Positions 11,701 through 23,422 of a stretch of 64,000 nt of DNA are shown in pieces. Made by a program: the position numbers and the translations under genes. The notes below the pieces were generated by a model. It saw only the letters and a program-made list of their open reading frames with translations, was not told the origin of the DNA and ran no database searches. Source of the stretch: Sesamum alatum (Eukaryota > Streptophyta > Magnoliopsida > Lamiales > Pedaliaceae); contig JACGWO010000005.1 in the NCBI GenBank assembly GCA_034509735.1, forward strand, positions 15,241,264-15,305,263, given 5' to 3'. Position 1 is the first letter of the stretch; each line of letters begins with the position of its first letter.

Positions 11701-12732
11701 GCCACCCATGGTAACGGGCGGATTCTAGGAATCCGACCAAGTCTAGCTCAAAGGTGAACCTAAAGAGTCACACACTATCCACACACACTTAAGTATTTAA
11801 TTTGGAATTAAATATTGGAGTAAAGGAATGATTAAATTAGATTTAATCGGGTCCTATATTTTCTTGGAGAAATTAATTCCTTCTATTTGATAAAGGGAAT
11901 TAAATTAATAAATTGGATTTATTAAGAGAATTGATTTAATGGGCCTAGAATAAATATTAATATTTATTTGGCCTTTTGGAATATTTAATGGAATTTAAAT
12001 ATTCCATTAAATTAAAATCAACGGTTGAGATGGAAAGGGGAGATGGAAGGCTAGGATTGGTTTGACTAGGTCAAACACTAGTTTAACTAGGACTTTGACT
12101 AGGTCAAAATTCTAGTCAAATTAGAGTTCTTAGAGTTGGAGTTTAAAGAAGATTAAACTCCTCCTCTATATAAACCTCTAGCTTCCAACAATTGTAGGGT
12201 GATGAAATTCCAACACACACACAACACACACTCGACTCTCTCCCCTTGCCTCTCATCCGCTCCCTCTCTCTCTACAAGAAATATACTTTCTTGTTCTTTT
12301 GTTCTTGGAACACTAGAACATTGATGAATCAATACCGTTAATTGATAACGTGTCGTTGATTCATCCACTCCAAACTATACACTTATTCGTTGCTAGCACG
12401 GCGTACAAGATACATGGGTGGATCGTGTGTCACGATTTGGAGGGTCTCAAGAACGAGATCTTGGTGCAAAACGGGGAACAACGCGAGTAGCCGTTGAAGA
12501 CGAAAACGACAACGGGTAGGTCTCGATTTACGTTTTCGCCTCCTTTTATTTTTCAACCCTATGGCCTCCATGATTGCTTACGTGTTATTTATTCATGAGA
12601 TACATCGAACACCCGAAAAAATCTCAAGGGCACACCCCTTGAGCGTGTTATTTAATTCATTAAAGCATGCTTTATTTTATATCGCGCTTCCGCATTCGCG
12701 CAATTTCCCGGGACGATCCACGATTTCTTTAA
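8784..12732 (+). repeat. Copia 3' LTR of element 2, interrupted by a nested solo LTR
   Basis: The LTR starts TGTTAGAATAGGTGACC and runs to 9587, is interrupted at 9588-11573, and resumes at 11579, ending ATTTCTTTAA at 12732. The consensus end, from the nested copy, is ATTTCTTTCA, so one base has changed. Removing the insertion leaves about 1.96 kb that matches the nested inverted copy block by block. At 12733 the sequence switches directly into gypsy protease coding sequence, so this LTR is the right edge of the copia insertion. The ORFs here are not genes. Confidence 0.88.
9588..11573 (-). repeat. Solo copia LTR nested in inverted orientation
   Basis: On the plus strand it runs TGAAAGAAATTGTGG ... 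CCTATTCTAACA, the reverse complement of a full 1986-bp LTR of the same family as the host LTR. It is flanked by CATTT (9583-9587) and TATTT (11574-11578), a 5-bp target duplication with one mismatch. The host sequence resumes at the point predicted by its own uninterrupted homologue. No internal sequence remains, so it is a solo LTR made by LTR-LTR recombination. Plus-strand ORFs near 10.7 kb are the mirror of minus-strand ORFs near 9.4 kb and are not genes. Confidence 0.88.
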
Positions 12733-15700
12733 GCACCGCCGTAGTGGAACCCCTTGGTGAAATAGCGTTGCCCATTTCGATAGGGACCGTTTGCCACCGA
12801 GCTACGAGGATGCTAAAATTCTTTGTGGTAGATGCTCCGTCATCCTACAACATAATAATGGGGCGCCCAAGCCTAAATTCTTTCAAGGTAGTAAGTTCCC
12901 TACTTACAGAGGAATAGTAGAAGAGATAGGAAATTGTCGCTTTGCAAGAGAATTCCACACCAATATCCATAGGAAATGAATGAATCCTTCGAGTAGGAAA
13001 AAACACTCAGCTCTCCCAAAATGAAAACAATGTGAAGAGGGCAGTACTCGAATTCTCCCCACAACATCCCCTGCCAGAGATACCTGAACGATATCAAAAG
13101 AAAAGAAAGATGGAAGAAGAAAAGTTGGTTATTGTAGATAAGGTTTAAAATGTCCAACTAGTGGATGGTTAACCAGACAAAGTCACCTTAATAGGAACGC
13201 CCATGGAACCAAACCTGGAAGATAAATTGGTGCAATTCCTCCGAACCATTCTGATGCGTTCGCATGGAGTGTGCATGACTTAGTTGCAATAGACCCAGAA
13301 ATCATGGTTCACCAATTGAATGTTAACTCAGTGTTCCATCCGAAAACAAAAGAAGTGGAATTTCGAACCCCAAAAAAATGAAATAATCAAGAAAGAAGTG
13401 GAAAAACTGTTGGTAGTTGGATACATTCGCTTGATACAATATCCCGAGTGGTTAACCAACGTGGTCCATAAGCCGAATAAAGAAATGGAGGATGTGCATC
13501 GATTTCAAAACTTTAAATTGGGCGTGCCTTAAGGATTCATACCCCCTTTTGAGAATTTATGCATTAGTTGAATCGACGGCGGGATGCGAAACGATGAGTT
13601 TCTTGGATGCCTTTCAAGAATATAATCAAATCGCCCTCGAGCCTGAGGATCAGGAAAGGACAAGCTTTGTCACGGAACAAGACATCTTCTGCTATCGAGT
13701 GATCCCATTTGGGTTAAAGAATGTTGGTGCAACCTATCAATGGTTTGTGAACAAAGCCTTTAAGCAAATGATCGGGCGGAATATGGAAGTCTACATCGAC
13801 CAATATGCTGGTGAAAAGTCGCCATAAAGAAAGCTATGTTCAAGACCTTCAGGAATGCTTCAGCATCATAAAGCACTTCGGGATGAAACTTAACCCCTCC
13901 AAATGCACCTTTGGAGTACGATGAGGATAGTTCCTGGTCTACCTAGACTCGCACAAAAGGATAGAAGCGAACCACGAAAAATTAAAAGCGATATAAGAAA
14001 TGAACCCCTTAAAAGTAATGTAGGAGATTCAAAGACTAGAAAAAATAATGGCGGCTCTAAGTAGATTTATCTCGCGGGGGGCAGAGAAAGGACTCTCTTT
14101 CTTCAGGGTCCTAAGATAGATAGAAGATTTTTCTTGGAATTAAGAATGCCAAAAAGCGTTTGAAAATCTAAAAAAGTACTTTTCTACCCCATCAGTGCTA
14201 ACCAAACCACGACCGGGAGAACGGTTGTACATATACCTTGCAGCATCTGAAGACATGGTGAGTGTTGTATTGATAAGGATAGAAAGAAGAGAGCACCAAC
14301 ATGTCTATTACATCATCAAGGTCCTACAAGGAACGGAGCCCAAGTACCCCCCTATCGAGAAACTAGCATTGGCCTTAGTGGTGTCGTCAAGAAAATTACG
14401 CCCATACTTTCAATCCCACCAAGTGGTGGTATTACCAAATCAACCTTTTAAGCATATTCTAGCAAGCTCGAGCACCCAAGTATGAGGCCATCTTGGTCAG
14501 AAGCAAGTTGATCCACGCGGCAGGTACCAGAAGGGTGCACGCTTTCAGTGACTCTCAGCTAGTTGTTAGCCTAGTTGAAGGAGAATACGAGGCACGACAG
14601 GAAAATATAACAAGATATTTTCTAAAACTACATGAGGAAAGGGAGAAATTCCAGGAATTCAGCCGCAAATAGATTCGCAGAGAAGAGAATTCAACTACCG
14701 TGAGCTGGACAAATTGGCCAACTCGATCTATTTTTGTCAAGGGAATAAGCATAACCCTGCTATCAGCCACACAACCAATGGTAGATCAAGAGAAAAAAAG
14801 ATAGAGAAGAAAGCAAAGAAGTTTTCGCGAGAGAAAACTTGACCACTAATTGGAAAACCCCATCATTCAGTTCCTCAAGGACGAATCTTTGCATTTGACC
14901 GAAAAGAAGCCAGAAAGATAAAGATAAGGTCGCCAGATTTGTCTTGATAAGATGAACTTTACAAAAGAGGGTTCTCCACCCCATTATTGAAATGCTTGAG
15001 CCACAAACGAGCAGAATATGTCCTTCGAGAAATACATGAAGGCAGTTGTGGCAACCATTCAGGAGCTCGTTCCCAAGCTAAAATGTCCTAATGCAGGGAT
15101 ATTACTAGCCGACTCTGTTGAGAGCTGCGCCCTCTTAGTACGGAAGTGCTCTCCATGCCAAAGGCACGCAAACCATGTGCACAATCCCCCCGCTTTGATG
15201 AAGACCCTAGAGAGCCCTTGCCCATTTGGTATATGGGGGATGAACATAGAAGAAAAATTTCCCCACTCAGTCGAACAAAAGGAATACTTAATCGTTGTCA
15301 TTGACTATTTCACCAAGTGGGTGGAGGCGAAGCCACTGGCAAAAAATCAGCGAGAAAGAAGTAATTAAATTCGTCTCGAAAACTATCATTTGCCGATTCG
15401 GTATTCCCAAAGCCCTAGCCACAGATAATGGAACTCAATTTCAAGGGAGTAAACTGAGAAGTTGATTAGAGGAATTGAAAATAAAGCAACTGTTCACATT
15501 AGTGAACAATCCTCAAGGAAACGGGCAGGCATAACTAACCAATCGGAAAATCCTCCATCAACTAAAAACACGCTTAGAGGATGCCACGGGGAATTGGGTG
15601 GAACTTCCTGGAGTTTTATGGGGATACCCCCCCCCCCCCAAGGCAATCACCCAAGAATCTCATATTAGCTTTATATGTAGAACAGAATTTATGCTCTCGG

Positions 15701-16029
15701 CAGAAATAGGAAAGGAAACCTGGAGGGTGAAATCTTACAATGAAGAATCAAATTTCAAGCCAGAAGGGAAGATTTAGATTTGATTGAAGAAATAAGAGAT
15801 GTGGATGAAAAAAGAATTCAACGTAAAAATGCATGGTTTACAAGAAGGAGAACTAATGTTGCGAAAGATGGAAATTCCAGGACCTATATTGGAACTTAGA
15901 TGCTAAATGCGACGGCCCTTACATAGTGACTAAAATAGTAGGGCCGGCAATATATAGGTTGAAGAGGGGAGATCGAAAGCCACTCCCCCGCACATGGAAT
16001 GTAAAGAACCTAAAAAGGTACTATGTGTA
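12733..16029 (+). pseudogene. Ty3/gypsy Tat-lineage pol remnant
   Basis: The polyprotein is entered inside the protease (GEIALPISIGT, then VDAPSSYNIIMGRP, about 12755-12870). The RT follows (FEPQKNEIIKKEVEKLL about 13350, CYRVIPFGLKNVGATYQ about 13690, PSKCTFG about 13900). RNase H I lies at about 14195-14480. A second RNase H-like domain with HAFSDSQLVVSLVEGEYEA is at about 14530-14590; this double RNase H is known from Tat/Ogre elements. The integrase has HANHVHN, IDYFTKWVEAKPLA and FGIPKALATDNGTQF, ending with a TWN..NLKKYYV tail at about 16029. The RT catalytic box is broken: YID is followed by a small insertion that shifts the frame exactly where the second Asp belongs (about 13800). Many other frameshifts are present. 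The 5' half (LTR, gag) must lie left of the copia complex, outside the window. Confidence 0.9.
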
Positions 16030-16563
16030 ATCATTCATTTCCTGTGAATAATGATCCTACTTATTTTTTAAATTACTTCTTCAAATAGTTGTAATATATA
16101 TCGAGGCAAAATTTATCAATTGTTATTGCAAAATTTCCCTACGCAAACAAAAAATTCCAAAACATTGACTACAATACGTTAGCCCAGAATTTATGCAAAA
16201 ATACTACCTTGAGGGGAGGTAACCCCCCCCCCCCCCCCCCAAGTAAAAGGCTAAAAATCCATCATATGAATGAGAATTCTATATCATGGGAATTCCACAT
16301 TTAAACTCTTGAACAAAAAAGAAAAAGGAACTTTAAAATAAAGGATAACAGAAACAAAAATGTGTGAGAATAACATAGAGGTAATATATCTTCACATTGT
16401 TCGCAATAAAGGGTTCAAAAGCATAAAGGATAAAATAAATAAAGTATATGGAATCCTATAAACTAAAGGCCAACATTGGCCAGTGCGTTATCTTGCAGAA
16501 CAACGGTTTCCTCATTCGAGGAAGCAACACACTCGCCACCTTCCTCGCATCCCCCTAAGTCTG
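16030..16563. other. Noncoding spacer of the Tat element
   Basis: This stretch after the integrase end has no coding signal. It contains an uninterrupted C-run near 16230 and AT-rich sequence. It separates pol from the antisense accessory ORF. Confidence 0.6.
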
Positions 16564-18252
16564 CTACAGAAGGATCAAGAAACAAGAATCTTCCCCTAGA
16601 AAGCGCCCGGAAGAGCGGAGAGTAGCACGACACTCCTGAATAGTTTGATCATACACCTCCACGGCCTTAGTAAGGGTTGCTAACTCGAAATCCCCAGATT
16701 TCTCAAAATCCTCCTTGAAGTCAGCTTTGACATACTCCAAGTATATTTCTCCCGCTTCAGACTTGAGGAACATGGAGCGTGAAGCAACCTCACAATAAAG
16801 GGAATCTCTAAGCTCCTTCCCCAAGGCAATAGAATCAACAAGCTCCCCCTCCAAACGTTCTTTGATCTTGTTAGCCACAGCTAAGCCCAAAGTCAAGCAA
16901 TTGATCTCCCCTTGGTACTTCTCAAAGCACTTGGAAGCTATCTCCGCCAGAGTATTGACATACCAAGGAAATTGAAAGAAATCAAGTTCAAAAAGTAAAA
17001 CTTCAATAAAAACACAAATCAAGTATAAAAACAGAAGAAAACACGTATTCTCGCGGACTCCCCGCAAAGCATGCTCACAAAGCCGTCGTCCGAGAGGTCG
17101 AAGAACAACGACATGTCAAAATCACTTATCACGGGTCGAAGTGTCTCCCTTCCTAGTTGGACGTCCGGCGCATCCCAATACGAAAAAACGCCTTCGCGAA
17201 AGTTAGTCCTATAAGTGAAGTAACCCTTCCCCATACCATGAGAAACTACGCCAGAAGAAGCATATTGCGAACGCTTGAAACCACTCCCCCCCTGGAAGAA
17301 GAGGTGCAGAGCGTTGAGCACTCAAAGCATGCGCCGCCCGTGGGGGGTTGGAGCCTCGCCTTTCACTAGAGCCTTTACCATGTGGAGAAGGAGGTGGGGG
17401 ATGGGCGCGAAAGGCACACTCTCTCAAGAAGCTTTAAACTGACGAACATCCTCCAAAGACAGCTTCTTCCCTACAAACAACAAAAGCATATAAGTAACCA
17501 ACCACAAGTTAGGAATATGAAAAAGTAAACAAGACAATACAAGTAAAGGGAAATACCATCAGAGAATAGACTATTCACGTTGAAGACTCGATCAAACAAC
17601 CCGGCCCCAAGAAAAGACATTTTGAGGTCGTGGCTAGGGGGAAAATTAAGAGGAGAATCAACCGAAGGAGCGCACAAACCCCAAGCGGAATCCCTAACAT
17701 AAGAAACCGTTCTTTCCATGGACCTCGAGATGAAGTGCAACCCTCCAAAAACTTACAACCATTATGAGCATAGAAGAAGAAAAAGCAATCATTCATGACT
17801 TTCTTGACTGTAAAGAGAGTATGGAAGGCTTCCACGGCAGGAGATAAATCTAGTTCGCCGAAGCAGTGAAGAAACCCCATAAAGAACATAAAAGCATTAG
17901 GAGTAATTTGACTCACGCTAAGATCCACACTCCTGACAATTTCAACTAACAAGGGATGAGGAGGAAGAGTTAAGCCCGACGAAAAATATACTAAGTAGAC
18001 AGTGAAGAAACCAGATGGGGTGTATTTGATTCTATCCCCAGAAGAAGGAAGAAGAAACTCTACTGGGCGAGAATAATTGTAGTTCTCCTCTAAATAATGA
18101 AGTTCATCCAAACTCAAGACACTATTGCATACGTCAACATCCATGACCCTACACCGAAACCTAGGGGCCGAGGAGCAAAGGACTAAAAAGAAGCAAATGA
18201 CTAAAAAGAAGAACGAGCAGAGTATCAAAAGAACAGAAAAAACAAAATCCAA
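16564..18252 (-). pseudogene. Antisense accessory ORF of Tat element, 'putative gypsy type transposon' domain (PF04195-like)
   Basis: The minus-strand frames begin around 18140 with MDVDVCNSVLSLDELHYL. They contain PSGFFTVYLVYFSSGLTLPPHPLLVEIVR and then SQITPNAFMFFMGFLHCFGELDLSPAVEAFHTLF in segments. This pattern of a Gly-Leu-x-LP-x-HP core with an 'ITPN...' helix is characteristic of the plant PF04195/transposase_28 domain associated with gypsy elements. A helical, charged C-terminal part is readable at 16564-17067 (LAEIASKCFEKYQGEIN onward). The pieces are in different frames, so it is either spliced or frameshifted; I favour decay. It sits between integrase and the 3' LTR, in antisense, as known for accessory ORFs of Tat-type elements. 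The domain call is from recognition, not a search. Confidence 0.7.
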
Positions 18253-18791
18253 AGTACACCTTCAAGAAAAATTGAAAAGTACCTTTCCTTTTAGGCATTC
18301 GAAGAATGATCGAAAAACAAATTTCACGGAATCAAGGAGGACGTGTGAGGATGGAGGAAGGAATTTGATGGAGAATAAGCTAAAATGTCCCAACTACTTG
18401 AACAACTCTTATATATATACAACATGTAAGAAAACTTTCGAAAACAACGAAAGATACCACCTACCAAGTTCCAATTATTTTCTTCCTATATATTTTGGAC
18501 TTAGGGGGAAGTTATATGGAAGGTATAATTGGTCAAAAGTCATTTAAAACACTATTGAATACAAATTCCCATTTCTTGGCTTGTCAAAGAGTAATCCATG
18601 GAATTGGAGCTTCATTCAAGGAACAAGACCATTAAAGAAAACCCCAGGAAAAGACTACTTCACACCCTCAAGAGGTTCCTATTTATAACCACTTACAAAG
18701 AGAAAACGAGCAAAATAGTAAAGAGTCGTCACTTACCTTATTTAAATTATTAGTATAAAGTAGGAGCCTATCTCCTCATATTGAGGGGGCA
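18253..18791 (+). other. Tat element 3' spacer with polypurine tract
   Basis: No coding signal is seen. The end TTGAGGGGGCA (18781-18791) is a polypurine tract typical of Tat elements and directly precedes a TG, so it marks the probable start of the 3' LTR. Confidence 0.6.
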
Positions 18792-19934
18792 TGTGAATAA
18801 TCGGCTAGAAATTTCTTACTTTAAGAAGCATTTCCCCTTACAAGAAGAAAACTCTAAATTTCAAGGACTGATTGTAATATATCGATGATTGTACTCTAAA
18901 TCTTTTATTAAATAAAGTTATTTTAATTTAATTTTGTTGATTATTACATAAACTAACATTTGTGCATTATGAGTGTGTATCAATTTTTTGTCAATTTGCA
19001 TAAGCAACTATAATTATTTAATTAATATAAGTACTCTATGTTAAGACTAAAAGGAAAAAAATAATATATTGAAAATAAAACATACATCTCGTTTTGTATT
19101 AAAACATTAAACTCCTTTTCTAGTATGAAACATTACAATTACTCTTTTCTTTGTATTAAATCTTGACTTGCAAAACTAAGTTCTTTTACAAAACATTTTG
19201 CATGGACAGAAACAGATTGAGTATTTTATTTCATATCCTATTTTATTATTTTTTTTATTGCATTCAACATATATATATATAATTCTTACGTGCAATTTTT
19301 TTGCTTAAATAATTTAGCTGGAATGGTTTTGGATATTTAAATTGTATACATTAAAATATATATATATATATATATATATTAAGATTTAAGATAGAAAATC
19401 GAACTTCAGATAGAAGGGTATTTTACAATTTTAGAATAAAATGACAGATTCGTATGATCAAGGCATGACAAGAAAAGAAGGCAGTGTAAAATATGTTGGG
19501 AGTTGTGTATATGAAGTCGAGGCAAGAGTTAAACTCTTTATCTTTAAGAAAATTATTGTCCCGTTCTAGTGCTAACGGTAACAATAATTTGTCTCCCAAG
19601 ATACAACTTACAATCTCAAAGTAGTAGCGCTATAAACTTTGAGAAATGGCGAATAAATTAATATTTCGAAACTCTCTTAATAAAAGAAAAGTATATTTTA
19701 TTGCTAACCTTTTGAAATGCTCTAAAATGCTTTGCAAGTTGAATGCATGAAATGATTAAGAGGGAACTATTTATAAAAGTTGGAAATGTATCATTGAATG
19801 AAAATGTCAAATCAGAAAAGATGCATTCGAGAGATTATGACTTTTCATCCGAATAGGTGCATTATTTCACCCAAATGACATATAATTTCACCTCAAATGG
19901 ACGCATTGTTTCACACAAAGCGTTTCACTCAATG
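18792..19934 (+). repeat. Probable 3' LTR of Tat element 1 and adjoining AT-rich DNA
   Basis: The region begins TGTGAATAATCGGC after the polypurine tract. The right boundary cannot be fixed because the 5' LTR is outside the window. It contains TA-microsatellites (19271-19281, 19350-19379), no ORF of note, and motifs repeating TTTCAC near 19865-19930. A second TG-starting segment at about 19494 (TGTTGGGAGTTGTG) might be another LTR edge. Confidence 0.45.
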
Positions 19935-20892
19935 GTTCAACTAGGGGTGTAAACGAGTCGAACTCGAGCCGAGCTCAACCATTTTTGGTTGGCTTGAGCT
20001 CAAGCTCAAGTTTCTATTTTTTTAGCGTATATAATGAGCTCGAGCTCGTTCTTATTGTTCAAGCTCGAGCTCGAGCCCGAAGCATATATATTGAGCTCGA
20101 GCTAAAGCTCAGGCCAAAGCTCCATTTTTCAACATATTTTTCAATTCGAGCTTGAGCTTGGTATATTTTTCAATAAAATTATATTATTATAAATTAAAAA
20201 ATATTAAATATTATTATATTAATTATGAAAAGTATTAAACATATGGTACTGGTACAATATTTTAATCTGATGCTATAAATAGAAACTACTAATTATTTTA
20301 GTAGTAGTATAATTAGTAAAAGTATAGAAATTATATATACATGAACTTATCAAAATACTTGTCCATAATTTTGTATAGTTATTAATATTAATAAAATAAG
20401 TAAACATAAGTTACTTTCTAAAAGTGATTAACCTCATTATATAAAACAAATTAAATTAATAATAATTTAAATTTTATATCATTCAACTATACAAAATAAA
20501 AATCTTTAAACTAAAGTACGTATCAAAATAGGATTGATTTCATTATATATATATATGAATAAAATAACAACAATCAAAATTGTTCAACCATCATTATTAT
20601 TGTTATCTTTGTATTAATTCATAGGAAATCACCAAATTTTGACATAATTAGTTTATAAGTAATAAAATAGATTGCATACTATATATGTATCTTGATATAA
20701 ATATATACTCACAAATAGATATAAAAAGATTATAAGTTAATTGTTACACCTTGTTAATTTTAAAAAGTATAAAACATATTTACAAATGGATATTGAAATC
20801 TATTAATATATATATATATATATATATATTTGAAGGCGGTCTTTGATCAAAATCTTCAATTTTGACCAAAATTCTAATTTCTAGAATTTTGA

Positions 20893-21815
20893 ATTTCTTT
20901 TATTATGATAAATATTCCTAGAGGTCGTGGATTCGAACCCCTACGAGTTCTTTTTATTATAATAAACATTCATAGAAGTCAGGGGTTTGAACCCCTTCGA
21001 ATTCTTTTTATATTAATAAATATTTCAAGAGGTCATGTGTTCGAACCCCTACGAATTTCTTTTATTATAATAATAAATATTCCTAGAGGCTAAGAGTTCG
21101 AACCCCTGCGAATTCTATTTATGTTAATAAATATTCCAAGAGGTCATGGGTTCGAATCCCTGCTAATTCATTTTATTATAATAAATATCGCTAGAGGTTA
21201 TGGGTTCGAACCCCTGCGAATGCTTTTTATTATAATAAATATTCCTAAAGGTCAGGGGTTCGAACCCATACGAATTCCTTTTATTATAATAAGTATTCCT
21301 TGAGGTCAAGGGTTTGAACCCTTACGAATTCTATTTATGTTAATAAATACTCCAAGAGGTCATGGGTTCGAACCCCTGCGATATCTTTTTATTATAATAA
21401 ATATCCCTAGAGGTCATGGGTTCGAACCCCTGCAATATTTTTTTATTATAATAAATATTCCTACAGATCATGTGTTCAAACCCCTACGAATTTTTTTTAT
21501 TATAATAAGTATTCCTGGAGGTCATGGGTTCGAACCACTGCGAATTCTTTTTATTATAATAAACATTCCTGGAGGTCATGAGTTCGAATCCCTGCGAATT
21601 CATTTTATTATAATAAACATTTCTAGAGGTCATGGGTTCGAACCCCTATTAAATTTCTTTATTATAATAAATATTTCTAAAGGTCATGGGTTCGAACCCC
21701 TACGAATTAGAGGTCATGGGTTCGAACCCCTACGAATTCCTTTTATTATAATAAATATTCTTGAATGTCATGAGTTCGAACCCCTGCGAATTCCTTTTAT
21801 TATAATAGTAATTTT
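20893..21815 (+). repeat. Minisatellite, 17 units of about 57 bp with a tRNA T-arm-like motif
   Basis: Each unit has an AT-rich half (TTTTATTATAATAAATATTCC) and a GC-richer half reading AGAGGTCATGGGTTCGAACC followed by CCTGCGAATT. I count 17 copies of the GGTTCGAACCC core, one of them in a shortened unit of about 28 bp (near 21705). Units 5 and 9 share a private variant (CTATTTATGTTAATAAAT, about 21115 and 21330), so a four-unit block was duplicated. The long plus-strand ORFs here are translations of the repeat and are not genes. Confidence 0.9.
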
Positions 21816-22137
21816 ATTATTTTTAAATTATTTCTATAATTAAGTAATATATATATATAGTAAGATGAGTTTCTCATAATAAGCTGTTGTTGTTAGTTTT
21901 AAAACTTAAAAAGCTTTTGTGATCTTTTTTATTGTCATATTAATTAGCTAATTTCCTATCAATCTCATAATTAGATCTATTTCTTTACAAGCATAATTTG
22001 CCAGCAAGAAGAATTTAATATTCAACAATGCTAATTATTTTATTTTAATCAAATCAAAAATCGATTGTTACAAGTTACCTAAAATATAATAATTATACCA
22101 TGCATTAAATTTATATGTAATGTTTATTATTATAATA

Positions 22138-23010
22138 ACTAGCATTTTCCCCGTCCGTTGCACCGTGATAAACTTTTTTCATAAAACTAATTTCGATCAT
22201 ATTTATTATTTTTAATTTACATTATGAGAAAAGAAATATTTCTTAATTTTTTCAGAAAAAATCTATCAAATAAAAAACTCTTCTCTCAAAAGATATCGTA
22301 AACGCCAATTGATTTTCAAGTGAGATATATTTTCTCTTCTAATATTTTTATAAAAATCTGAATCCATAAAAATTATTCAAAATTACTTTGGTATCATTTA
22401 TTGTTATAATAATTTAATGATTTGTCACCCATAAAATTGTATCACAAAAATATTAAATTATAAATATAAATATCATCATAGAAATATATAAACTTAGTTG
22501 ACAAAAGTTATGCGCACAATAAACTGAATAATTCAGGATAAATGTCATCCATAAATAGTGAAATTCTTAAATTGTTTTCATATTATATATATAGCTTTAT
22601 AGTAATAAGACACGTATAAGTATTTTCTATAGATATTTATTATATATAAAATAAATGTATTTAATATTCATTATATATACAAATTAAATAAACATATAAA
22701 TATATTTTAGGACATACATATTGATATTTATATTATCGGTAATCACCTTTGCATTGAGAAAATGCAATACAACTTATGGCGTCATCAGTCAATTAGATAG
22801 ATATCTCTTTATATATGTTTGTTATGATTGTAAATATTTTATAATTTTTATAACACAAAATTGATATAATGCACTATAACTGAAAAAGAAAAGATAATTT
22901 TATTTAAATATATTTTTCATTTGACATTCACTTAATTTAAAAAATCTTATAAAATATAATTTTAACTAGAATTAAGTTAAACCCGTGCATAGCACGGGTC
23001 ACACGCTAGT
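22138..23010 (+). mobile_element. Candidate Helitron-like or terminal-inverted-repeat insertion
   Basis: The right end reads CCCGTGCATAGCACGGG (7-bp stem, 3-nt loop), then TCACACG and CTAG followed by T, which fits a Helitron 3' terminus (hairpin a few bases before CTRR, insertion before T). The left end reads ACTAGCATTTTCCCCGTC and partly mirrors the right end. That would instead suggest a TIR element, or two inverted 3' ends. Flanks ATAATA and ATAACA are similar. It has no coding capacity. Confidence 0.5.
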
Positions 23011-23422
23011 ATAACATAAAATTTATAGCGGTCATATTCAGTAATTATTTATAAAAAATAATATTAAAACTTATTAAATTATTGATTAAGCTTATTTTTA
23101 TATAGAGATTAAATATATAAATAGAAATACCATATTTTATTATTATTATCTAAAATTAAAATATATAATATTGATTAATAATTATAATATAAGGTTAATT
23201 TTGAATATAAAGTTGATATAGTATTGAATATGTGGTTAAATATATAAAAATCTTAAAAATTAAAAAATTTAAAAAAATGGAAAAAGCTAGGAACAAAGTT
23301 TTTTTTAGCTCGAGTATGAGCTCATTAGAAGTTCGAGCTCGAGTTGGCTCGACTCAAGCTCGAAAAACTCATGCGCGATTCGAGCTTCAAATCGAGCCGG
23401 CTCAACTCATCTGTCGCCCGTA

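Larger units (their letters stand above)
19942..23422. mobile_element. Non-autonomous hAT-like element, about 3.5 kb
   Basis: The left end is TAGGGGTGTAAACGAG, the classic hAT terminus, followed by many GAGCTCGAGCTC subterminal repeats. The right end has the mirrored subterminal repeats (AGCTCGAGTTGGCTCG) and TGTCGCCCGTA. Flanks GTTCAACT and ATTCAATT agree at 6 of 8 positions and may be a decayed 8-bp target duplication. No transposase is present. The interior shares several blocks with the hAT at 38177-39727 (for example GTATTGAATATG near the right end), so the two belong to one family. The centre is filled by a minisatellite and a nested insertion. Confidence 0.7.

Noticed and set aside
20893..21815. 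tRNA genes or SINEs
   Set aside because: Only the T-arm-like part recurs; no A box, anticodon arm or acceptor stem pairing is seen.
20893..21815. CRISPR-like array
   Set aside because: Regular repeats but no unique spacers; units are contiguous and nearly identical, in a plant genome.
20905..21843. Long plus-strand ORFs encoding repeated 'INIPRGHGFEPL'-type peptide
   Set aside because: They are the direct translation of the ~57-bp minisatellite; unit length is near a multiple of three, so frames stay open by chance.
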